DNA of 64,000 nt, taken from positions 89,302 to 153,301 of the forward strand of contig CAILRB010000035.1 of assembly GCA_903836465.1 (NCBI GenBank). Direction: 5' to 3'. Positions 19,548 to 30,872 of the stretch are shown here, in pieces. The notes beneath the pieces are model-generated. The model was not told the DNA's origin. It ran no database searches and was given only the letters and a program-made list of their open reading frames with translations. The DNA is from an uncultured Chlorobiaceae bacterium. Lineage in GTDB: Bacteria > Bacteroidota > Chlorobiia > Chlorobiales > Chlorobiaceae. Position 1 is the stretch's first letter, and every line of letters starts with the position of its first letter. Both the position numbers and the translations under genes were made by a program.

Positions 19548-20447
19548 ATGAGGCAACTCAAAATAAGCAAACAGATAACCAATCGTGAAAGCCTTTCTCT
19601 TGACCGTTACCTGCAGGAGATAGGAAAATATGATCTTTTGACTGCAGAAGATGAAGTTCGGTTGACCAAGGCGATAAAAGAGGGTTTTGATATGCCGGTC
19701 GATACGACCGAATACAAGAGGGCCAAACGTGCTCTCGACAAACTCATCAAAGGCAACCTGCGATTTGTTGTTTCGGTGGCCAAGCAATACCAAAATCAGG
19801 GTCTTACCCTTGGTGACCTGATTAATGAAGGGAATCTCGGTCTTATCAAGGCGGCAAAGCGTTTTGATGAAACCCGTGGATTCAAGTTTATCTCTTATGC
19901 GGTATGGTGGATCAGGCAGTCCATTCTCCAGGCATTGGCTGAGCAGTCGAGAATTGTCAGGCTTCCCCTGAACCGTGTAGGTACCCTTAACAAAATCAGC
20001 AAGGCTTACAGTCAGCTTGAACAGGAATTTGAACGAGATCCCAATACCAGGGAGCTTGCTACCCTGCTTGAAATGGATTCACAGGACGTTGCCGACACGC
20101 TGAAAATTGCTGGACGGCATGTTTCGGTTGATGCACCATTTGCCCAGGGCGACGATAACCGTCTGCTTGATGTTCTGCAGAATGATGGTCATCTGCCCGA
20201 TTATGGTCTTAATCGCGATTCGCTCACCCTTGAGGTCGAACGCTCTCTTTCCGTCCTTGCACCTCGAGAAGCCGATGTTATCAAGTCTTATTTCGGGATT
20301 GGCATGGATAATCCGCTTACGCTGGAAGAGATCGGAGAGAAATTCCGTTTGACTCGGGAGCGTGTCCGGCAGATCAAGGAAAAAGCGATACGGAAACTGC
20401 GTCAGTCGGCATACAGCAAGATTTTAAAAGAGTATATCGGTAGCTGA
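19548..20447 (+). CDS. rpoD: Primary RNA polymerase sigma factor (sigma-70, short form without region 1.1)
   Basis: The 299-residue protein starts with [15 protein letters not shown] and region 1.2 ([20 protein letters not shown]). It then has region 2 ([19 protein letters not shown] and [19 protein letters not shown]), region 3, and region 4.2 ([17 protein letters not shown]). It lacks region 1.1. This N-terminus and short length are typical of the primary sigma factor of Bacteroidetes and Chlorobi. The ATG is preceded by AAGGAGAG. It should direct most transcription in this organism. Confidence 0.92.
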   Translation: MRQLKISKQITNRESLSLDRYLQEIGKYDLLTAEDEVRLTKAIKEGFDMPVDTTEYKRAKRALDKLIKGNLRFVVSVAKQYQNQGLTLGDLINEGNLGLIKAAKRFDETRGFKFISYAVWWIRQSILQALAEQSRIVRLPLNRVGTLNKISKAYSQLEQEFERDPNTRELATLLEMDSQDVADTLKIAGRHVSVDAPFAQGDDNRLLDVLQNDGHLPDYGLNRDSLTLEVERSLSVLAPREADVIKSYFGIGMDNPLTLEEIGEKFRLTRERVRQIKEKAIRKLRQSAYSKILKEYIGS

Positions 20448-20493
20448 CAGCTTTTTGAAAAGCATCTTTGGCTAACGACGAAGACGTAAAGCG

Positions 20494-20527
20494 GGGAGCG
20501 CGTGCAAATATTTTTGCCAGCGCTCCC
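20494..20527. terminator. Hairpin between convergent rpoD and lptG-type genes
   Basis: GGGAGCGC (20494-20501) pairs with GCGCTCCC (20520-20527). The interior TGCAAATATTTTTGCC can extend the stem with mismatches. No T tract follows on either strand, so it is terminator-like rather than a textbook intrinsic terminator. Confidence 0.6.
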
Positions 20528-20576
20528 TCCTGCGTTTAAGCCATAACCAGGTGGCCATTTTTTCGACCGGTCAACC

Positions 20577-21656
20577 TCAGTCGATAGCGGTTTTATAAAT
20601 CACATAGCCGATGCCGAGGAAAAGCAGATTCGGCAGCCATGCGGCGAGCATAGGGTGTAGAAGACCCTGATACCCTCCGATCGCAATGGTTTTCTGCAGT
20701 CCGAGATAGAGAAACCCTGCAAACAAGGTGATGGCAATTTCAGATGCAAGCCCTCCACGCTTTTTCTTGGCAGAGAGTGGTACGCCGATGAGAATGATGA
20801 TGAGCGAGGCGAATGGCATTGCAATTTTGTTATGGAATTTTACCATCGAGCGCTCAAGGCCTGAAAACCCGGCTTTCCGCTTTTCTGAAAGAAAGCGGTA
20901 ATGGCTGCTGATATTCATTTCGTCGGGTTGCAGATTGAGCTCTGCCAGTGTGTGCGGTGAAAGTGCCAGTTTTACCGGTTTCAAGGGTGTGACACTAAAA
21001 AGCTCCTGCTCTCCAGAAAAAAAACGGGTTGAAACATTCTGCATGATCCATTCTTTGTGTGTCGGGTCATAGTGCATTGCATCAGCATCCAGTCGTGATC
21101 TGAGCCGGGAGCCGATGAACTCCTCTATGGAAACATCGCTGAGGTTTGACTGATCAGGATCAAGGCTGCCTATTGAGACAATACGGGAACCTGGTTCAAG
21201 AATATGAATATTACTGTTCTCTTGTGGCCGGGAGTTTTTTTTGCCGAAATAATGCTGTTCAAAAGAGTGGGCTTTGGAAAATGCCGCAGGAGCTATCCAC
21301 CACGCATTGGCAAGATTGATCAGGAGAATGAGAATACCTCCGATAAAAAAAGGGTTCAGCAATTGCCGCATACTGACACCGGCCGATCGTATTGCCGGAA
21401 GCTCGCTTGAAAAAGAGAGTCTTCCGGAGACAAGTATTGATGAAAGCAGTGCGCTGACCGGAGATGTTACCAGAAAAGTGGAGGGTATCGAGAGAAGGTA
21501 ATAATAACCGATATCCCACAGGCCAAGTTTGTTGTCCATGAAGTCATCAAGTTTTTCAACCAGGTTGATGAGCATGAACAGGCAAACAAAGACGATGGAG
21601 CTAAAAATAAATGCTTTGGAAAACTGCCTGAATATGTACTTGTCAAGAATTTTCAT
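20577..21656 (-). CDS. LptF/LptG-family lipopolysaccharide export permease
   Basis: The 359-residue protein has the YjgP/YjgQ layout: MKILDKYIFRQFSKAF at the N-terminus, three membrane helices, a periplasmic beta-jellyroll region (about residues 130-265), then three more helices with IAMPFASLIIILIGVPLSAKKKRGG. Two such subunits with the LptB ATPase pull lipopolysaccharide from the inner membrane. LptF and LptG cannot be told apart here. The frame is open 24 bases upstream (ATG 21680) but ATG 21656 matches the family start. Confidence 0.88.
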   Translation of the reverse strand: MKILDKYIFRQFSKAFIFSSIVFVCLFMLINLVEKLDDFMDNKLGLWDIGYYYLLSIPSTFLVTSPVSALLSSILVSGRLSFSSELPAIRSAGVSMRQLLNPFFIGGILILLINLANAWWIAPAAFSKAHSFEQHYFGKKNSRPQENSNIHILEPGSRIVSIGSLDPDQSNLSDVSIEEFIGSRLRSRLDADAMHYDPTHKEWIMQNVSTRFFSGEQELFSVTPLKPVKLALSPHTLAELNLQPDEMNISSHYRFLSEKRKAGFSGLERSMVKFHNKIAMPFASLIIILIGVPLSAKKKRGGLASEIAITLFAGFLYLGLQKTIAIGGYQGLLHPMLAAWLPNLLFLGIGYVIYKTAID

Positions 21657-21700
21657 AGTAACATTCAGGCAGGCTGGCAACCTTGCATAAGTTTAATAGC

Positions 21701-24628
21701 TTAATAGCCAAAAATATCATCAACCTTCAACTCTTTAACGGTTCCGTATTTCTGCAGGGTTTCCCTGTCAAGATTTTCTTTTTTGCCCAGCACCAGCATA
21801 ACATGCTTTTTGTTGCTGAAATGCTTGCTGTGGAATTTTTCGATATCGCTGAGGCTCATCCGCGCCGTATCATGATAAATTTCTTTTCTGATATCATTGT
21901 CATGTCCGAGTCTGATCGCCTCTTCGTAATTGAAAAGAATCTCTGTTTTTGTCAGACGTTCGGTTGAAATTTTTTGCTGAATGCCGTTTTGCGCCGAAGC
22001 AAACAGTTTCGGTGACTTTGGCAGTTCTTTCATCAGATTGCTGATCCCTTCAAGCGCTTCAGGCAGCTTGTCTGCCTGGGTGCCGATATAGCTGACAATA
22101 TAATTGTGTTCCTTCTTTTGCTTTGGTGTCTTGTATACCGAAAAGACAGAGTATGCCAGAGCTTTGGCTTCCCGCAGTTCCTGAAAAACCACTGATGACA
22201 TCCCGCCTCCGTAATATTCGTTGAAGAGGGTTGCAATGGGAACGATGGAGGACGTGTAGAGTTCGTCTCTCGTCAGCAGGATGACCTCTGCCTGCGTCAT
22301 ATCGTAATCAACGAAATAGACAAGATTATCCGTTTGTTCCAAATCCTTGAAAGGGTCGTTTGTTGGCGGGGTTTTCAACGATTCCGGATAATGCCGAACC
22401 GAACGCAGTTCACCGAGCACCTCCTGCGAAGAGGCCGGTCCGTAGTAGAGTACCCGATGGCTGTACTGCAAAAGCGTCCGTATCTCTTCAAGCAGCTCTT
22501 TCGAGGTCACTTTTTCAAGCTCATTGTTGTTCAGCACGTTGGTGAAAGGCGAGACAGGTCCGTACTTGCCGTAACTCGTCATGGCCTCAAAGAGTATCTT
22601 TTTCTTGGAGAGCTTGTCATCCGACCGCTCTTTCATCACGCCGGCTTTAAGATTATCAAGTGCCTCTTCATCAGGCCGGGTATTAACGAGAAGTTTTTCA
22701 AGCAGTCGAATAGCAGCCGCCGAATTTTTTTGAAGTCCGGAAAGTTTCAGGTAGACGTAATTATCAGCGGTAAATGCCGAAAAGCTTGAGCCGATTTTAT
22801 AAAGTTCCTGGCTGAACTCTTTTGGGGTGAGCTCTGATGTCCCGAGATAGGAGAGGTAGTCGAGCGCAAGATCGATTTTCTTGCTGTTATTTTTTCCGAG
22901 ATCAAAGACATAATAGAGCTCGTAGAGCTCGTTTTCCCTGTTTTGCACATAATGCAGCTTTACGGAGGGATTGATATCAAAAAAGTCGATATCCTTTTTA
23001 TAATCGAGAAAAGATGGCTTGTTTTTTTCAGATTTCCGGGCCAGAAGTTTTTCTGCAAAAGGTGACGAGGTATCCCTATTTACCGTGAGAGGTGTGATCG
23101 GTGGTTTCTGGATTTTCGATTCACTTATTGGTGTGCCGTGCTCTTTGTAGACAGCAACATAATTCGAATGGTAATGCTTCCGGGCAAACGCAATAACATC
23201 TTCTTTTGTAATCTTCTGGAGGCGCTCGATCTGGCTGACATGCTCTGACCAGGGCATTCCCCATACGAAAGCATCAACATAGGCTTCAACTCTTCCATGG
23301 TTGGTTTCATAGAGTTTAAGCTGCTCGATTTTCAGGTCATTGATTGTGGCTGCAAGCAGCCAGTCAGGAAACGCTCCCTCTTTGAGCAGTTCAATCTGGC
23401 TGAGCAGCTTTTCTTTTACTTCATCAAGGCTTTGACCTTCTCTCGGTTTTCCACTTAAAAGATGGGTGGAGTAATCTTTCATCATGATGAGCATCGAACC
23501 GGCATCAAGCACTTTCTGCTTCTGGTTCAGGTTCAGGTCTATCAGACCGGCTGTCTGGTTGAACAAAACCTTGTCAATCAGGGTCAGATAATCGGCATCG
23601 GAGCTGTTGACTCCGTTGAACCGGTATCCAATAACCAGTTCTTCAGATTCAGGCCCCTTTACCTTTATAACCTCCGGTTTCGTGATATTCTCTTCTACAG
23701 GAGGGGTAAACGGAGGGATCTCTTTTGGCCGCAGCACAGAAAATTTTTCATCAATCAGTTTGATCGTCGCATCTGGATCGAAATCTCCAGCGATACAGAG
23801 TGCCATATTGTTCGGCACATAATGGGTGCGGTAGTAATCGACAACATTTTTGATCGACGGGTTTTTCAGGTGCTCGGCCTTACCGATGGTAGTCTGTGTC
23901 CCGTACGTATGTTTTTTAAAAAGACCGGCAAAAAGATTTTCCCATATCTTGCGGCTGTCACTGTCCATGGTCATGTTTTTCTCTTCATAGACGGTTTCAA
24001 GTTCGGTATGAAAGAGCCGCATAACCGGATTGCGGAACCGTTCTGCTTCGATGGTCAGCCACTGGTCAAATTTGTTTGACGGGATATCATTGACATAGAC
24101 GGTCTGTTCGACCCAGGTATAGGCATTGGTGCCCTGCGCGCCTATTGAGCTGAGCAATTTGTCATACTCATTTGGTACGGTATAGCCGGCAGCCACGTTG
24201 GAGAGTGAGTCGATCTTTTTATAGATCGCCGCTCTTTTCTCAATATTCGCAGTTGAGCGGTACTGTTCGTAGAGTTCAGTAATCTTTTCGAGTTCTACAT
24301 GCTCCTTTTCATAGTCAAGCGAGCCGAGAGAATCAGTACCCTTGAAGAGCATGTGCTCGAGGTAGTGCGCAAGACCGGTTGTCTCTGCCGGATCATTCTT
24401 GCTGCCAGCCCTTACTGCCACCGAAGTGTAGATTCTTGGTTCGTCATGGTAGGGGCTCATGTAGACGGTCAGACCGTTTTTAAGTGTATAAATTCTCGTG
24501 TGAAGAGAGTCTCCTGGAACGGTGGTGTATGGGTAAGGGCTGGTTTCGTGCTTGTTCATAATGGGCGTACAGGAGATTAAATGCAAAAAAAGTATCCCGA
24601 TGATGAGCAGAGGGATACCGCGTTTCAT
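21701..24628 (-). CDS. M16-family (pitrilysin/insulinase) zinc peptidase, lipoprotein
   Basis: The 975-residue protein starts with a lipoprotein signal ending in HLISC (cysteine about residue 20), so it should be anchored in the envelope facing the periplasm. The inverted zinc motif HxxEH appears in [14 protein letters not shown] with the distal glutamate in the following helix. A second, non-catalytic M16 half follows with C-terminal M16 domains, giving the double-length form. The substrate is unknown. The frame is open 180 bases further upstream, but ATG 24628 places the signal peptide at the N-terminus and is preferred. The stop lies 44 bases before the end of the 3'-flanking gap to the lptG-type gene, on the same strand. 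Confidence 0.88.
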   Translation of the reverse strand: MKRGIPLLIIGILFLHLISCTPIMNKHETSPYPYTTVPGDSLHTRIYTLKNGLTVYMSPYHDEPRIYTSVAVRAGSKNDPAETTGLAHYLEHMLFKGTDSLGSLDYEKEHVELEKITELYEQYRSTANIEKRAAIYKKIDSLSNVAAGYTVPNEYDKLLSSIGAQGTNAYTWVEQTVYVNDIPSNKFDQWLTIEAERFRNPVMRLFHTELETVYEEKNMTMDSDSRKIWENLFAGLFKKHTYGTQTTIGKAEHLKNPSIKNVVDYYRTHYVPNNMALCIAGDFDPDATIKLIDEKFSVLRPKEIPPFTPPVEENITKPEVIKVKGPESEELVIGYRFNGVNSSDADYLTLIDKVLFNQTAGLIDLNLNQKQKVLDAGSMLIMMKDYSTHLLSGKPREGQSLDEVKEKLLSQIELLKEGAFPDWLLAATINDLKIEQLKLYETNHGRVEAYVDAFVWGMPWSEHVSQIERLQKITKEDVIAFARKHYHSNYVAVYKEHGTPISESKIQKPPITPLTVNRDTSSPFAEKLLARKSEKNKPSFLDYKKDIDFFDINPSVKLHYVQNRENELYELYYVFDLGKNNSKKIDLALDYLSYLGTSELTPKEFSQELYKIGSSFSAFTADNYVYLKLSGLQKNSAAAIRLLEKLLVNTRPDEEALDNLKAGVMKERSDDKLSKKKILFEAMTSYGKYGPVSPFTNVLNNNELEKVTSKELLEEIRTLLQYSHRVLYYGPASSQEVLGELRSVRHYPESLKTPPTNDPFKDLEQTDNLVYFVDYDMTQAEVILLTRDELYTSSIVPIATLFNEYYGGGMSSVVFQELREAKALAYSVFSVYKTPKQKKEHNYIVSYIGTQADKLPEALEGISNLMKELPKSPKLFASAQNGIQQKISTERLTKTEILFNYEEAIRLGHDNDIRKEIYHDTARMSLSDIEKFHSKHFSNKKHVMLVLGKKENLDRETLQKYGTVKELKVDDIFGY

Positions 24629-25005
24629 AGGGAATACAAATTGAAAAGTATCTGGCATCAAAAAAGATAATAATGGGATTAAAAGCACATAATTGCAACC
24701 ATGGCAAGAGCTTTTTTTATAACAAACGGATGCAATCGAGCGTTTATTCCTGAAGCCTTTGATAGGGTATAGCCTCCTGTTCTCAATATTAACTATATTC
24801 CCGGGCAAGAACTAACAAAGCGCATTAATAGTTCTTCTGAGATGTCGATATAAAGGCATCTTCATTTACCTCTGTTGTTGCAGGATTACGATGCAAGTTC
24901 TGTCAATGAGATGTCTGATGTGCCCTTTAGGGAGAACTGTCGGGGCAGGGAATCATCGTTGAGCCTTGCGGGCAAAGTAAAATTTCAAAAAGAGGAACGT
25001 TGTTT

Positions 25006-27060
25006 ATGCAAGAGTGCATTGGCGGAACATACCGGCTTGTCAGTCCTTACAGTCCGGCTGGAGATCAGCCCAAAGCCATTGAGGAGCTGTGTGACGGCGT
25101 AGTGTCAGGGAATCCCTTTCAAACGTTGCTGGGGGTGACCGGTTCCGGAAAAACTTTTACGGTTTCCAATGTCATTACCCGTGTCAATAAGCCAGTGTTG
25201 GTGATGAGCCATAACAAAACTCTTGCGGCACAGCTTTACGGTGAGCTCAAGCAGTTTTTTCCTGATAATGCGGTTGAGTATTTTATCAGCTACTACGATT
25301 TTTACCAGCCTGAAGCATATCTCCCTGCCCTTGACAAATATATTGCGAAGGATCTGCGTATTAACGACGAAATTGAGCGGCTGCGGCTGAAGGCCACCAG
25401 TGCCTTGCTCAGCGGCAGAAAGGATGTTATTGTGGTGAGCTCTGTCAGTTGTATTTATGGTTTGGGTTCTCCTGAAGACTGGAAAGCGCAGATTATCGAA
25501 TTGCGTTCCGGCATGGAAAAAGATCGGGATCTCTTTCTGAAAGAGCTGATTGCCCTCCATTACATTCGTGATGATGTTCAGCCTGCTTCCGGTAAGTTCC
25601 GGGTAAGGGGAGACATTATTGATCTTGTTCCTGCACATGAAGAGCTTGCCCTCAGAATTGAGTTTTTCGGCTCTGAAATTGAAAGCATCCAGACCTTTGA
25701 TATCCACAGCGGGGAGGTGCTCGGGGTTGATGATTATGCCTTTATTTATCCGGCCCGGCAGTTTGTTGCTGATGAGGAGAAGCTTAAAGTAGCTATGCTC
25801 TCTATTGAAAACGAGCTTGCAGAGAGGTTGAACTTTTTTCGCTCAGAAAACCGCTTTCTTGAAGCTCGCAGGATAGAAGAGCGCACCCGTTACGATCTTG
25901 AGATGATGAAAGAGCTTGGCTATTGCTCCGGTATTGAGAATTACTCACGTCATCTTTCAGGACGTCCTTCGGGTGAGCGTCCCTGCTGTCTTCTTGATTA
26001 TTTCCCTGATGACTATCTTGTGGTGATTGATGAGTCGCATGTGACTCTTCCACAGATACGCGGTATGTATGGAGGTGACCGTTCTCGCAAAACCATTCTT
26101 GTTGAGCATGGTTTCAGGCTTCCCTCAGCACTCGACAACCGCCCGTTGCGTTTCGAAGAGTTTGAGGAGATGGCTCCGCAGGTTATCTGTGTCAGCGCCA
26201 CTCCCGGAGATCACGAACTGCTCCGTTCCGGCGGTGAAGTCGTTGAACTCCTTGTCCGTCCGACTGGTCTGCTTGATCCTCCGGTGGAAGTACGTCCGGT
26301 TAAAGGGCAAATTGACAACCTCCTGGCAGAAATCCGCATCCATACCGCAAAAGGCCATAAGGTGCTTGTGATGACCCTGACCAAAAGAATGTCTGAAGAC
26401 CTGCATGACTTTTTCAGAAAGACGGGTATCCGTTCACGATATCTGCATTCAGAGATCAAGAGTCTGGAGCGGATACAGATTCTCAGGGAGCTCAGGACAG
26501 GAGATATTGATGTGCTGGTCGGAGTAAACCTGCTTCGCGAAGGTCTTGATCTCCCGGAAGTATCTCTTGTTGCTATTCTTGATGCCGACAAGGAGGGCTT
26601 TTTGCGCAATACCCGTTCATTGATGCAGATAGCAGGGAGAGCGGCTCGAAATCTTGATGGATTTGTCGTCCTCTATGCCGATGTTATTACCCGTTCTATA
26701 CAGGAAGTGCTTGATGAAACCGCAAGGCGTCGTACCATCCAGCAGCAATACAACGAAGAGCACGGTATTACTCCCCGATCAATCATAAAGTCAGTTGACC
26801 AGATTCTTGATACCACCGGAGTAGCTGATGCTGAGGAGCGTTACAGAAGAAGGCGTTTCGGCCTTGAGCCCAAACCGGAAAGGGTGCTTGCCGGTCTGAT
26901 CGACACCCTGACGCCCGAGGCAGGGTATGCAATGGTTGCAGAACTCCGGCTTGAAATGCAGGAAGCGGCAGTCCAGATGGAGTATGAAAAAGCAGCGTAT
27001 CTGCGTGACGAGATAAACAAGCTTGAGCAAGTACTGAAACGGCCGCTGGCAGGGGGATGA
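25006..27060 (+). CDS. uvrB: UvrABC excision nuclease subunit B
   Basis: UvrB of 684 residues. Walker A is [14 protein letters not shown]. The damage-probing beta-hairpin region appears as [13 protein letters not shown], the DEAH-like box as [11 protein letters not shown], and helicase motifs V and VI as [19 protein letters not shown] and [11 protein letters not shown]-terminal UVR domain ([21 protein letters not shown]) binds UvrC. The start is ATG 25006 after AGAGGAACG; the TTG two codons upstream is less likely. Confidence 0.97.
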   Translation: MQECIGGTYRLVSPYSPAGDQPKAIEELCDGVVSGNPFQTLLGVTGSGKTFTVSNVITRVNKPVLVMSHNKTLAAQLYGELKQFFPDNAVEYFISYYDFYQPEAYLPALDKYIAKDLRINDEIERLRLKATSALLSGRKDVIVVSSVSCIYGLGSPEDWKAQIIELRSGMEKDRDLFLKELIALHYIRDDVQPASGKFRVRGDIIDLVPAHEELALRIEFFGSEIESIQTFDIHSGEVLGVDDYAFIYPARQFVADEEKLKVAMLSIENELAERLNFFRSENRFLEARRIEERTRYDLEMMKELGYCSGIENYSRHLSGRPSGERPCCLLDYFPDDYLVVIDESHVTLPQIRGMYGGDRSRKTILVEHGFRLPSALDNRPLRFEEFEEMAPQVICVSATPGDHELLRSGGEVVELLVRPTGLLDPPVEVRPVKGQIDNLLAEIRIHTAKGHKVLVMTLTKRMSEDLHDFFRKTGIRSRYLHSEIKSLERIQILRELRTGDIDVLVGVNLLREGLDLPEVSLVAILDADKEGFLRNTRSLMQIAGRAARNLDGFVVLYADVITRSIQEVLDETARRRTIQQQYNEEHGITPRSIIKSVDQILDTTGVADAEERYRRRRFGLEPKPERVLAGLIDTLTPEAGYAMVAELRLEMQEAAVQMEYEKAAYLRDEINKLEQVLKRPLAGG

Positions 27061-27158
27061 TTTTGCCTGCGGTTTGTTTGTAGTTCGGGAGAACATTATA
27101 TATTAAGGGGTATCATCCGCCCTGTTTTTACTATGCCATTCACTACAGTTCGTCTGCG

Positions 27159-29366
27159 ATGTTAGCTCAGATAGAAAAGGATCATTACAATAAACTTCAC
27201 GAGATTCTCCAGCTCTCGCGCAAAAATCTCAAGAATTTTGATGAATCGCTGATTCAGCGTGCCTTTTTTATGTGCTACCGGGCGCATGAGGGAGAAAAAA
27301 GGGCTTCAGGGGAGCCGTTTTTTTTTCATCCGGTCGAAGTTGCCACCATTCTGCTCAATGAACTTCCCCTTGATGGCGTTTCAGTTGCAGCAGCTCTGCT
27401 GCATGATGTTATTGAGGACAGTGGGTATACTTATGAAGATATTGTCGCCGAACTGGGTGTTGAGGTAGCTGATATTGTTGAAGGGCTTACCAAGATTTCC
27501 GGTATCATGATCAACCGGGAGAATACCCAGGCGGAAGGTTTTCGCAAGATGCTGCTCTCAATGGTCAAGGATATCAGGGTTATTCTCATCAAGTTCTGCG
27601 ATCGTCTGCACAACATGCGGACTCTTGAATCGCTTCCTGAGCACCGTCGTCTGAAGATTGCTCTTGAGACCCGGGATATCTACGCTCCTCTTGCGCACCG
27701 GTTTGGTCTTGGAAAAATGAAGGTTGAGTTTGAAAACCTTGCGCTCAAATTTATCGATCCGGAGATGTACGATTTTCTGCAGCAGAAAATTCGTACGAGC
27801 AAGGGAGACCGGGTCAACTACCTGAGTAAAATGATTCAACCCATCAAGGCTGATCTTGAACAGCAGGGGTTCAAGGTTGAGGTACAGGGACGGGCCAAGC
27901 ATCTTTTTTCGATATACAACAAGATGCGCAACAAGAACAAGACTTTTGAGGATATTCACGATCTTTACGGCATCAGGGTTATTCTTGATACGGAGCGTAT
28001 TGCTGAATGCTTTTCAGTCTACGGGTTTATCACACAGAAATATCCCCCGATTCCACAGTATTTCAAGGACTATATCTCAATACCCAAGCATAATGGCTAT
28101 CAGTCACTTCATTCTGCCATTATTGGACCGAGGGGCCACATGGTTGAATTGCAGATCCGTACCAAACGAATGCATGAGTTTGCTGAACTCGGTGTGGCTG
28201 CCCATTGGCGATACAAGGAAAAAATTTCAAGGGATGATGCAAACATTGATTCTTTTCTTCGCTGGGCCAGAGAGTTAATCAAGGATGCTGATTCTGCTGC
28301 CGCATTTATGGAGGGGTTCAAGCTTAATCTCTACCATGACGAGATCTATGTTTTTACTCCGAAAGGAGATATGAAAACCATGCCGGCAGGTGCCACGCCG
28401 ATAGATTTTGCTTATGCGATTCATAGCGAAGTTGGCAACGGCTGTATCGGGGCCAAGGTTAACGGCAAGATTGTCCGTCTGAACGCACAGCTTAAGTCGG
28501 GTGACCGGGTCGAGATCATTACCTCTAAAAATCAGAAGCCGAAATCTGACTGGCTTAAAATAGTGGTTACTCAGCGAGCGAAGCTTAAAATTCGATCGGC
28601 AATCAATGAGGATCGGCGTCTGCAGATCGAGAAAGGGCGGGGAATCTGGGAAAAGCTGCTTACTGGTACCAAAAAGCTTTTTTCGGATAGCGAAATTATC
28701 CAGCAGGTTAAAAAGGATGGCCTGAAAACTCCGGCTGATTTCTTCAGTGCTCTTGCCAGCCAGCAGATCAATGGAGAAGAGGTCATTGAACGGGTTACCA
28801 GTTCCAAAAAGGAGGGACACGCAGCCAAAAGCTTCAGTGATGAAGCTCGTGAGGTTGAAGAGTATCTTCAGATGGCCAGGCAGGAACAGGAACAACAGTT
28901 GCAGGGAATGCCTGTAAAAAAGGACGAGGTTATTATTGCCGGTATGAGTAATATTGCCTATTCTTATGCGAAATGCTGCCAGCCTGTTCCCGGTGATGAC
29001 GTGCTCGGCTTTGTTTCTGCGGATGGTGTCGTAAAGATTCACCGCAAAAATTGCATTAATGTCAGTAATGAGAACCTGCTGAAAAGTGAGCGGGTTGTTT
29101 CGGTATCATGGAACCGGAAAGTGGAGACCGATTTTCTTGCGGGCATAAAAATTGTCGGAGAGGATCGTCTGGGAATCATGAACCAGCTTACTACGGTTAT
29201 CTCCAAATTTGATACCAATATCCGCAGCATTTCGTTAAACGCCCGTGACGGGATGTTTGTCGGCACCATGATGGTCTATGTGCGGAATGCCGAGAAGTTG
29301 AGCACTCTCATGGACAAGCTGAAAAAAGTACAGGGAATTTTTACGGTTGAACGTTTAATAAGCTGA
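27159..29366 (+). CDS. rsh: Bifunctional (p)ppGpp synthetase/hydrolase (RelA/SpoT homologue)
   Basis: The 735-residue protein has all domains of a long RSH enzyme. These are the HD hydrolase (FFHPVEVATILL, AALLHDVIEDS), the synthetase (HDLYGIRVILDTE, HNGYQSLHSAI), the TGS domain (DEIYVFTPKGDMKTMPAGAT), the zinc-finger/helical region with CCQPVPGDDVLGF, and a C-terminal ACT domain. Because the HD residues are intact it should both make and degrade ppGpp and so control the stringent response. It stands alone after uvrB. Confidence 0.95.
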   Translation: MLAQIEKDHYNKLHEILQLSRKNLKNFDESLIQRAFFMCYRAHEGEKRASGEPFFFHPVEVATILLNELPLDGVSVAAALLHDVIEDSGYTYEDIVAELGVEVADIVEGLTKISGIMINRENTQAEGFRKMLLSMVKDIRVILIKFCDRLHNMRTLESLPEHRRLKIALETRDIYAPLAHRFGLGKMKVEFENLALKFIDPEMYDFLQQKIRTSKGDRVNYLSKMIQPIKADLEQQGFKVEVQGRAKHLFSIYNKMRNKNKTFEDIHDLYGIRVILDTERIAECFSVYGFITQKYPPIPQYFKDYISIPKHNGYQSLHSAIIGPRGHMVELQIRTKRMHEFAELGVAAHWRYKEKISRDDANIDSFLRWARELIKDADSAAAFMEGFKLNLYHDEIYVFTPKGDMKTMPAGATPIDFAYAIHSEVGNGCIGAKVNGKIVRLNAQLKSGDRVEIITSKNQKPKSDWLKIVVTQRAKLKIRSAINEDRRLQIEKGRGIWEKLLTGTKKLFSDSEIIQQVKKDGLKTPADFFSALASQQINGEEVIERVTSSKKEGHAAKSFSDEAREVEEYLQMARQEQEQQLQGMPVKKDEVIIAGMSNIAYSYAKCCQPVPGDDVLGFVSADGVVKIHRKNCINVSNENLLKSERVVSVSWNRKVETDFLAGIKIVGEDRLGIMNQLTTVISKFDTNIRSISLNARDGMFVGTMMVYVRNAEKLSTLMDKLKKVQGIFTVERLIS

Positions 29367-29517
29367 GAGGTATAAACACCGGGAAAAAGTGTGTTCTCAT
29401 CAAGTTCTTTTTCTTTTCTGCTCTGCCGGAACGTCATATTGGTTGAACAGGATATGAAATGTGAAAAAGATGTATTTACTTTAACTAATGATGCAACCCA
29501 ACAGTAAGGAGATAATT

Positions 29518-30105
29518 ATGAAGTATTCAATGGCTCGGCTGATTGCGTTTTTTCTTTTTTTCAGCACACTGTACGGATGCGGATACAACAGCATTCAGCA
29601 GAATGAAGAGGCGGTTAACCGTTCATGGGGAGATCTTGAGTCACAGTTGCAGCGGAGGGCAGATCTTGTTCCCAATCTTGTGGCAACCGTCAAGGGCGCG
29701 GCAAATTTTGAGAAGGAGACACTGACGGCAGTGGTGGAAGCAAGGGCAAAAGCCACCTCTATTCAGCTTACTCCGGCCATGCTCAGTGATCCAGCGGCTA
29801 TGGCAAAATTCGGAAGTGCCCAGGGCGGTCTCTCCTCAAGCCTCTCGCGCCTGATGGTGGCGGTAGAGCGCTATCCGGAACTCAAGGCCAACCAGAACTT
29901 CCGCGATCTTCAGAATCAGCTTGAAGGAACTGAAAATCGTATCAGCGTGGCCCGCCAGAGGTATAATGGCGCTGTAGAGACCTTCAATTTCTCCATCAGA
30001 CAATTTCCTAACTCCATGACCAACAGCCTTCTGCTGAAACTGAAAGCCAAAGAGTACTTCAAGGCTGATGAAGCAGCCAAAGCAGTGCCTGCGGTTAAAT
30101 TCTGA
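29518..30105 (+). CDS. lemA: LemA-family lipoprotein
   Basis: The 195-residue protein starts with a lipoprotein signal ([17 protein letters not shown]; cysteine about residue 21). The LemA core follows: [25 protein letters not shown] and [13 protein letters not shown]. LemA proteins form helical bundles at the cell envelope, and their biochemical role is unsettled. The ATG follows a strong ribosome-binding site (AAGGAGATAATT), which decides against the ATG 30 bases upstream. It heads a three-gene unit with two TPM-domain genes. Confidence 0.9.
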   Translation: MKYSMARLIAFFLFFSTLYGCGYNSIQQNEEAVNRSWGDLESQLQRRADLVPNLVATVKGAANFEKETLTAVVEARAKATSIQLTPAMLSDPAAMAKFGSAQGGLSSSLSRLMVAVERYPELKANQNFRDLQNQLEGTENRISVARQRYNGAVETFNFSIRQFPNSMTNSLLLKLKAKEYFKADEAAKAVPAVKF

Positions 30106-30119
30106 CAGAGAAAATTTTT

Positions 30120-30872
30120 ATGAAATTATTGATAAAATCAGGGTTGAGGCTCAGGCTTTTTCTGTTGGTGGTCCTGCTGCAGTTGGTATCGTTCAGCACT
30201 CTCATGGCAATCCCTGTGCCGGCACTTTCAGGACGTGTCAACGATTATGCCTCCATGATATCTGCGCCGGTAAGAGCGGATATTGAAGCAAAACTCCAGC
30301 AGCTTGAGGTTGCTGAGTCAACACAGATTGTTATTCTTACTGTACCATCGCTTCAAGGCGACCCGGTTGAAGATTTTTCGATACGGGTGGCCGAGGCATG
30401 GAAAATAGGTCATAAGGGCTCCGACAATGGTGTGCTGCTCATTGTTTCAAGGGACGACCATAACGTGCGCATTGAGGTTGGCTATGGTCTGGAAGGCAAG
30501 CTGACCGATCTGCTGGCAGGACGCATTATCAACGACGAGATTGTTCCCGCCTTCAAGGCTGGCAATTTTGATGCAGGGTTCACTACAGGGGTTTCATCAC
30601 TTATTGCGGCTGTCCATGGAGAATACAAGGGTGTGCCCCAGGGCAAACGAAATGGCGGCAAGCCCTCATTTCCCCTCCTTACCATTATTCTGCTGGTGAT
30701 CTATTTTATAAGTCAGATTTTCCGGGGTCACCGTGGCGGCGGCATGATGGCTAATGGCGGTCTTGGAGGAGGATTTTATGGTGGCACCAGCTTCGGCGGC
30801 GGTGGTGGAGGTGGCGGCTTCGGCGGTGGCGGCGGTGGTTTTGGCGGTGGCGGAGCTTCAGGGAATTGGTAA
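30120..30872 (+). CDS. TPM-domain membrane protein with glycine-rich tail
   Basis: The 250-residue protein has a signal sequence (about residues 8-33) and a TPM domain (LSGRVNDYASMISAPVRADIE ... GSDNGVLLIVSRDDHNVRIEVGYGLEGKL ... IINDEIVPAFKAGNFDAGF). One transmembrane helix (LLTIILLVIYFISQIF, about residues 185-200) and a C-terminal tail of almost only glycine, phenylalanine and serine complete it. This is the YgcG-type architecture, usually next to lemA. TPM domains are found in phosphatase-like and photosystem-repair proteins; the function here is not known. It starts 14 bases after lemA. Confidence 0.85.
   Translation: MKLLIKSGLRLRLFLLVVLLQLVSFSTLMAIPVPALSGRVNDYASMISAPVRADIEAKLQQLEVAESTQIVILTVPSLQGDPVEDFSIRVAEAWKIGHKGSDNGVLLIVSRDDHNVRIEVGYGLEGKLTDLLAGRIINDEIVPAFKAGNFDAGFTTGVSSLIAAVHGEYKGVPQGKRNGGKPSFPLLTIILLVIYFISQIFRGHRGGGMMANGGLGGGFYGGTSFGGGGGGGGFGGGGGGFGGGGASGNW

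Noticed and set aside
30780..30870. GGC/GGT repeat as a DNA repeat element
   Set aside because: It is the coding sequence of the glycine-rich tail of the TPM protein, normal for this family.
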